Positions 6,116 through 6,451 of a stretch of 6,451 nucleotides of DNA are shown here, one piece after another. How positions within the stretch are numbered: the stretch's first letter is position 1; every line of letters starts with the position of its first letter. Source of the stretch: JBBRLA01 sp038231615 (GTDB lineage Bacteria; Myxococcota_A; Polyangia; Palsa-1104; JAEUJZ01). The translations under genes were made by a program, and so were the position numbers. Location of the stretch: contig JBBRLA010000511.1 in assembly GCA_038231615.1 (NCBI GenBank), forward strand, positions 1 through 6,451. Reading direction: 5' to 3'. Under the pieces are notes generated by a model, which saw nothing but the letters and a program-made list of their open reading frames with translations, was not told where the DNA came from and made no database searches.

Positions 6116-6451
6116 ATGCTCTGCCCAGATGAAATCCTCGGCCTTGCCGGACGCAGCCTGGAAGGACGGGTGCGCCGGGCGCTGCACCACCTGCCCCCGG
6201 ACGCGGTGCAGGCCCTGGACGCCCGCCTGCGCGGCGACGCCCGCGACAACGATCTGGTCTACGAGTGGGGCGATCACGGCGAGCAATCGGCAGTCATCCG
6301 CATCCTCCTGCGGCCCCTGTGCCTTTTGCCGGAACAGCTTTCGTACCTGCACCACGTGTCGCTGTCCATCCTGGATGCCCTGAAGCGCCTGCCGGAGATG
6401 TACCTGAGCGACAAGCATGTACGCCGCACGCTGCCGCTTTCGCGCGACGAG
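6116..6451 (+). CDS. Unidentified protein, N-terminal 112 residues only (cut by window edge)
   Basis: The frame runs from ATG 6116 to the right edge without a stop, giving 112 residues: MLCPDEILGLAGRSLEGR, a helical basic stretch, LVYEWGDHGEQSAVIRILL (about 47-65), then LLPEQLSYLHHVSLSILDAL and KRLPEMYLSDKHVRRTLPLS. Codon use is GC-rich and the composition is protein-like, so I consider it real. No clear Shine-Dalgarno precedes ATG 6116. GTG 6170, in frame, has GGAAGGA only 3 nt upstream and is a weaker alternative. The LPEQL-x(17)-LP-x-x-YL-x-D-x-x-VR-x-x-LPLS pattern faintly recalls N-terminal helices ahead of some circularly permuted ATP-grasp-like proteins; this is a guess. It is transcribed away from the ABC operon and need not be related to it. 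Confidence 0.7.
   Translation, partial: MLCPDEILGLAGRSLEGRVRRALHHLPPDAVQALDARLRGDARDNDLVYEWGDHGEQSAVIRILLRPLCLLPEQLSYLHHVSLSILDALKRLPEMYLSDKHVRRTLPLSRDE

Overview
The window is a GC-rich bacterial accessory-type segment dominated by one four-gene operon on the minus strand (about 5903 down to 529), with part of an unidentified gene leaving the right edge on the plus strand and a probable transposase remnant at the left edge. The high GC content, the GldA/GldF/GldG-type transporter paired with a DUF4340 protein, and the Ala/Pro/Gly-rich linker would fit a myxobacterium or other deltaproteobacterial lineage (Myxococcota/Desulfobacterota). No marker gene is present, so this is an inference of low confidence.

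Layout, in transcription order of the operon (right to left): (1) an ABC transporter ATPase (4902-5903); (2) a six-helix ABC-2 permease (4177-4905), overlapping the ATPase stop by ATGA; (3) a GldG-family membrane protein with a large extracytoplasmic domain (2241-4160), 16 nt downstream; (4) a membrane-anchored DUF4340 protein (529-2244), overlapping the GldG stop by ATGA and preceded by a strong Shine-Dalgarno. A perfect 14-bp hairpin followed by a T-rich run (481-524) begins 4 nt after the last stop codon and closes the unit. The spacing implies a single, translationally coupled transcript.

Together the four products look like one envelope machine. The ATPase powers the permease, while the GldG-like and DUF4340 proteins are membrane-anchored partners that reach into the periplasm. 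In Flavobacterium the GldA-GldF-GldG transporter is required for gliding motility. In other phyla the same set, often with DUF4340, has no settled function, and nothing in this window identifies a substrate.

The most unusual element is a roughly 220-residue Pro/Ala/Gly-rich insert, built from several in-frame tandem repeats, that splits the DUF4340 protein between its first strand-Trp unit and the rest of the fold. At the right, a divergent plus-strand gene starts at about 6116 and is cut by the window edge. At the left, positions 1-301 (minus) read as pieces of an ISKra4-like transposase in two frames, which suggests a decayed insertion sequence. I see no RNA genes, CRISPR arrays or intact mobile elements, and no clear evidence of a wholly new system.
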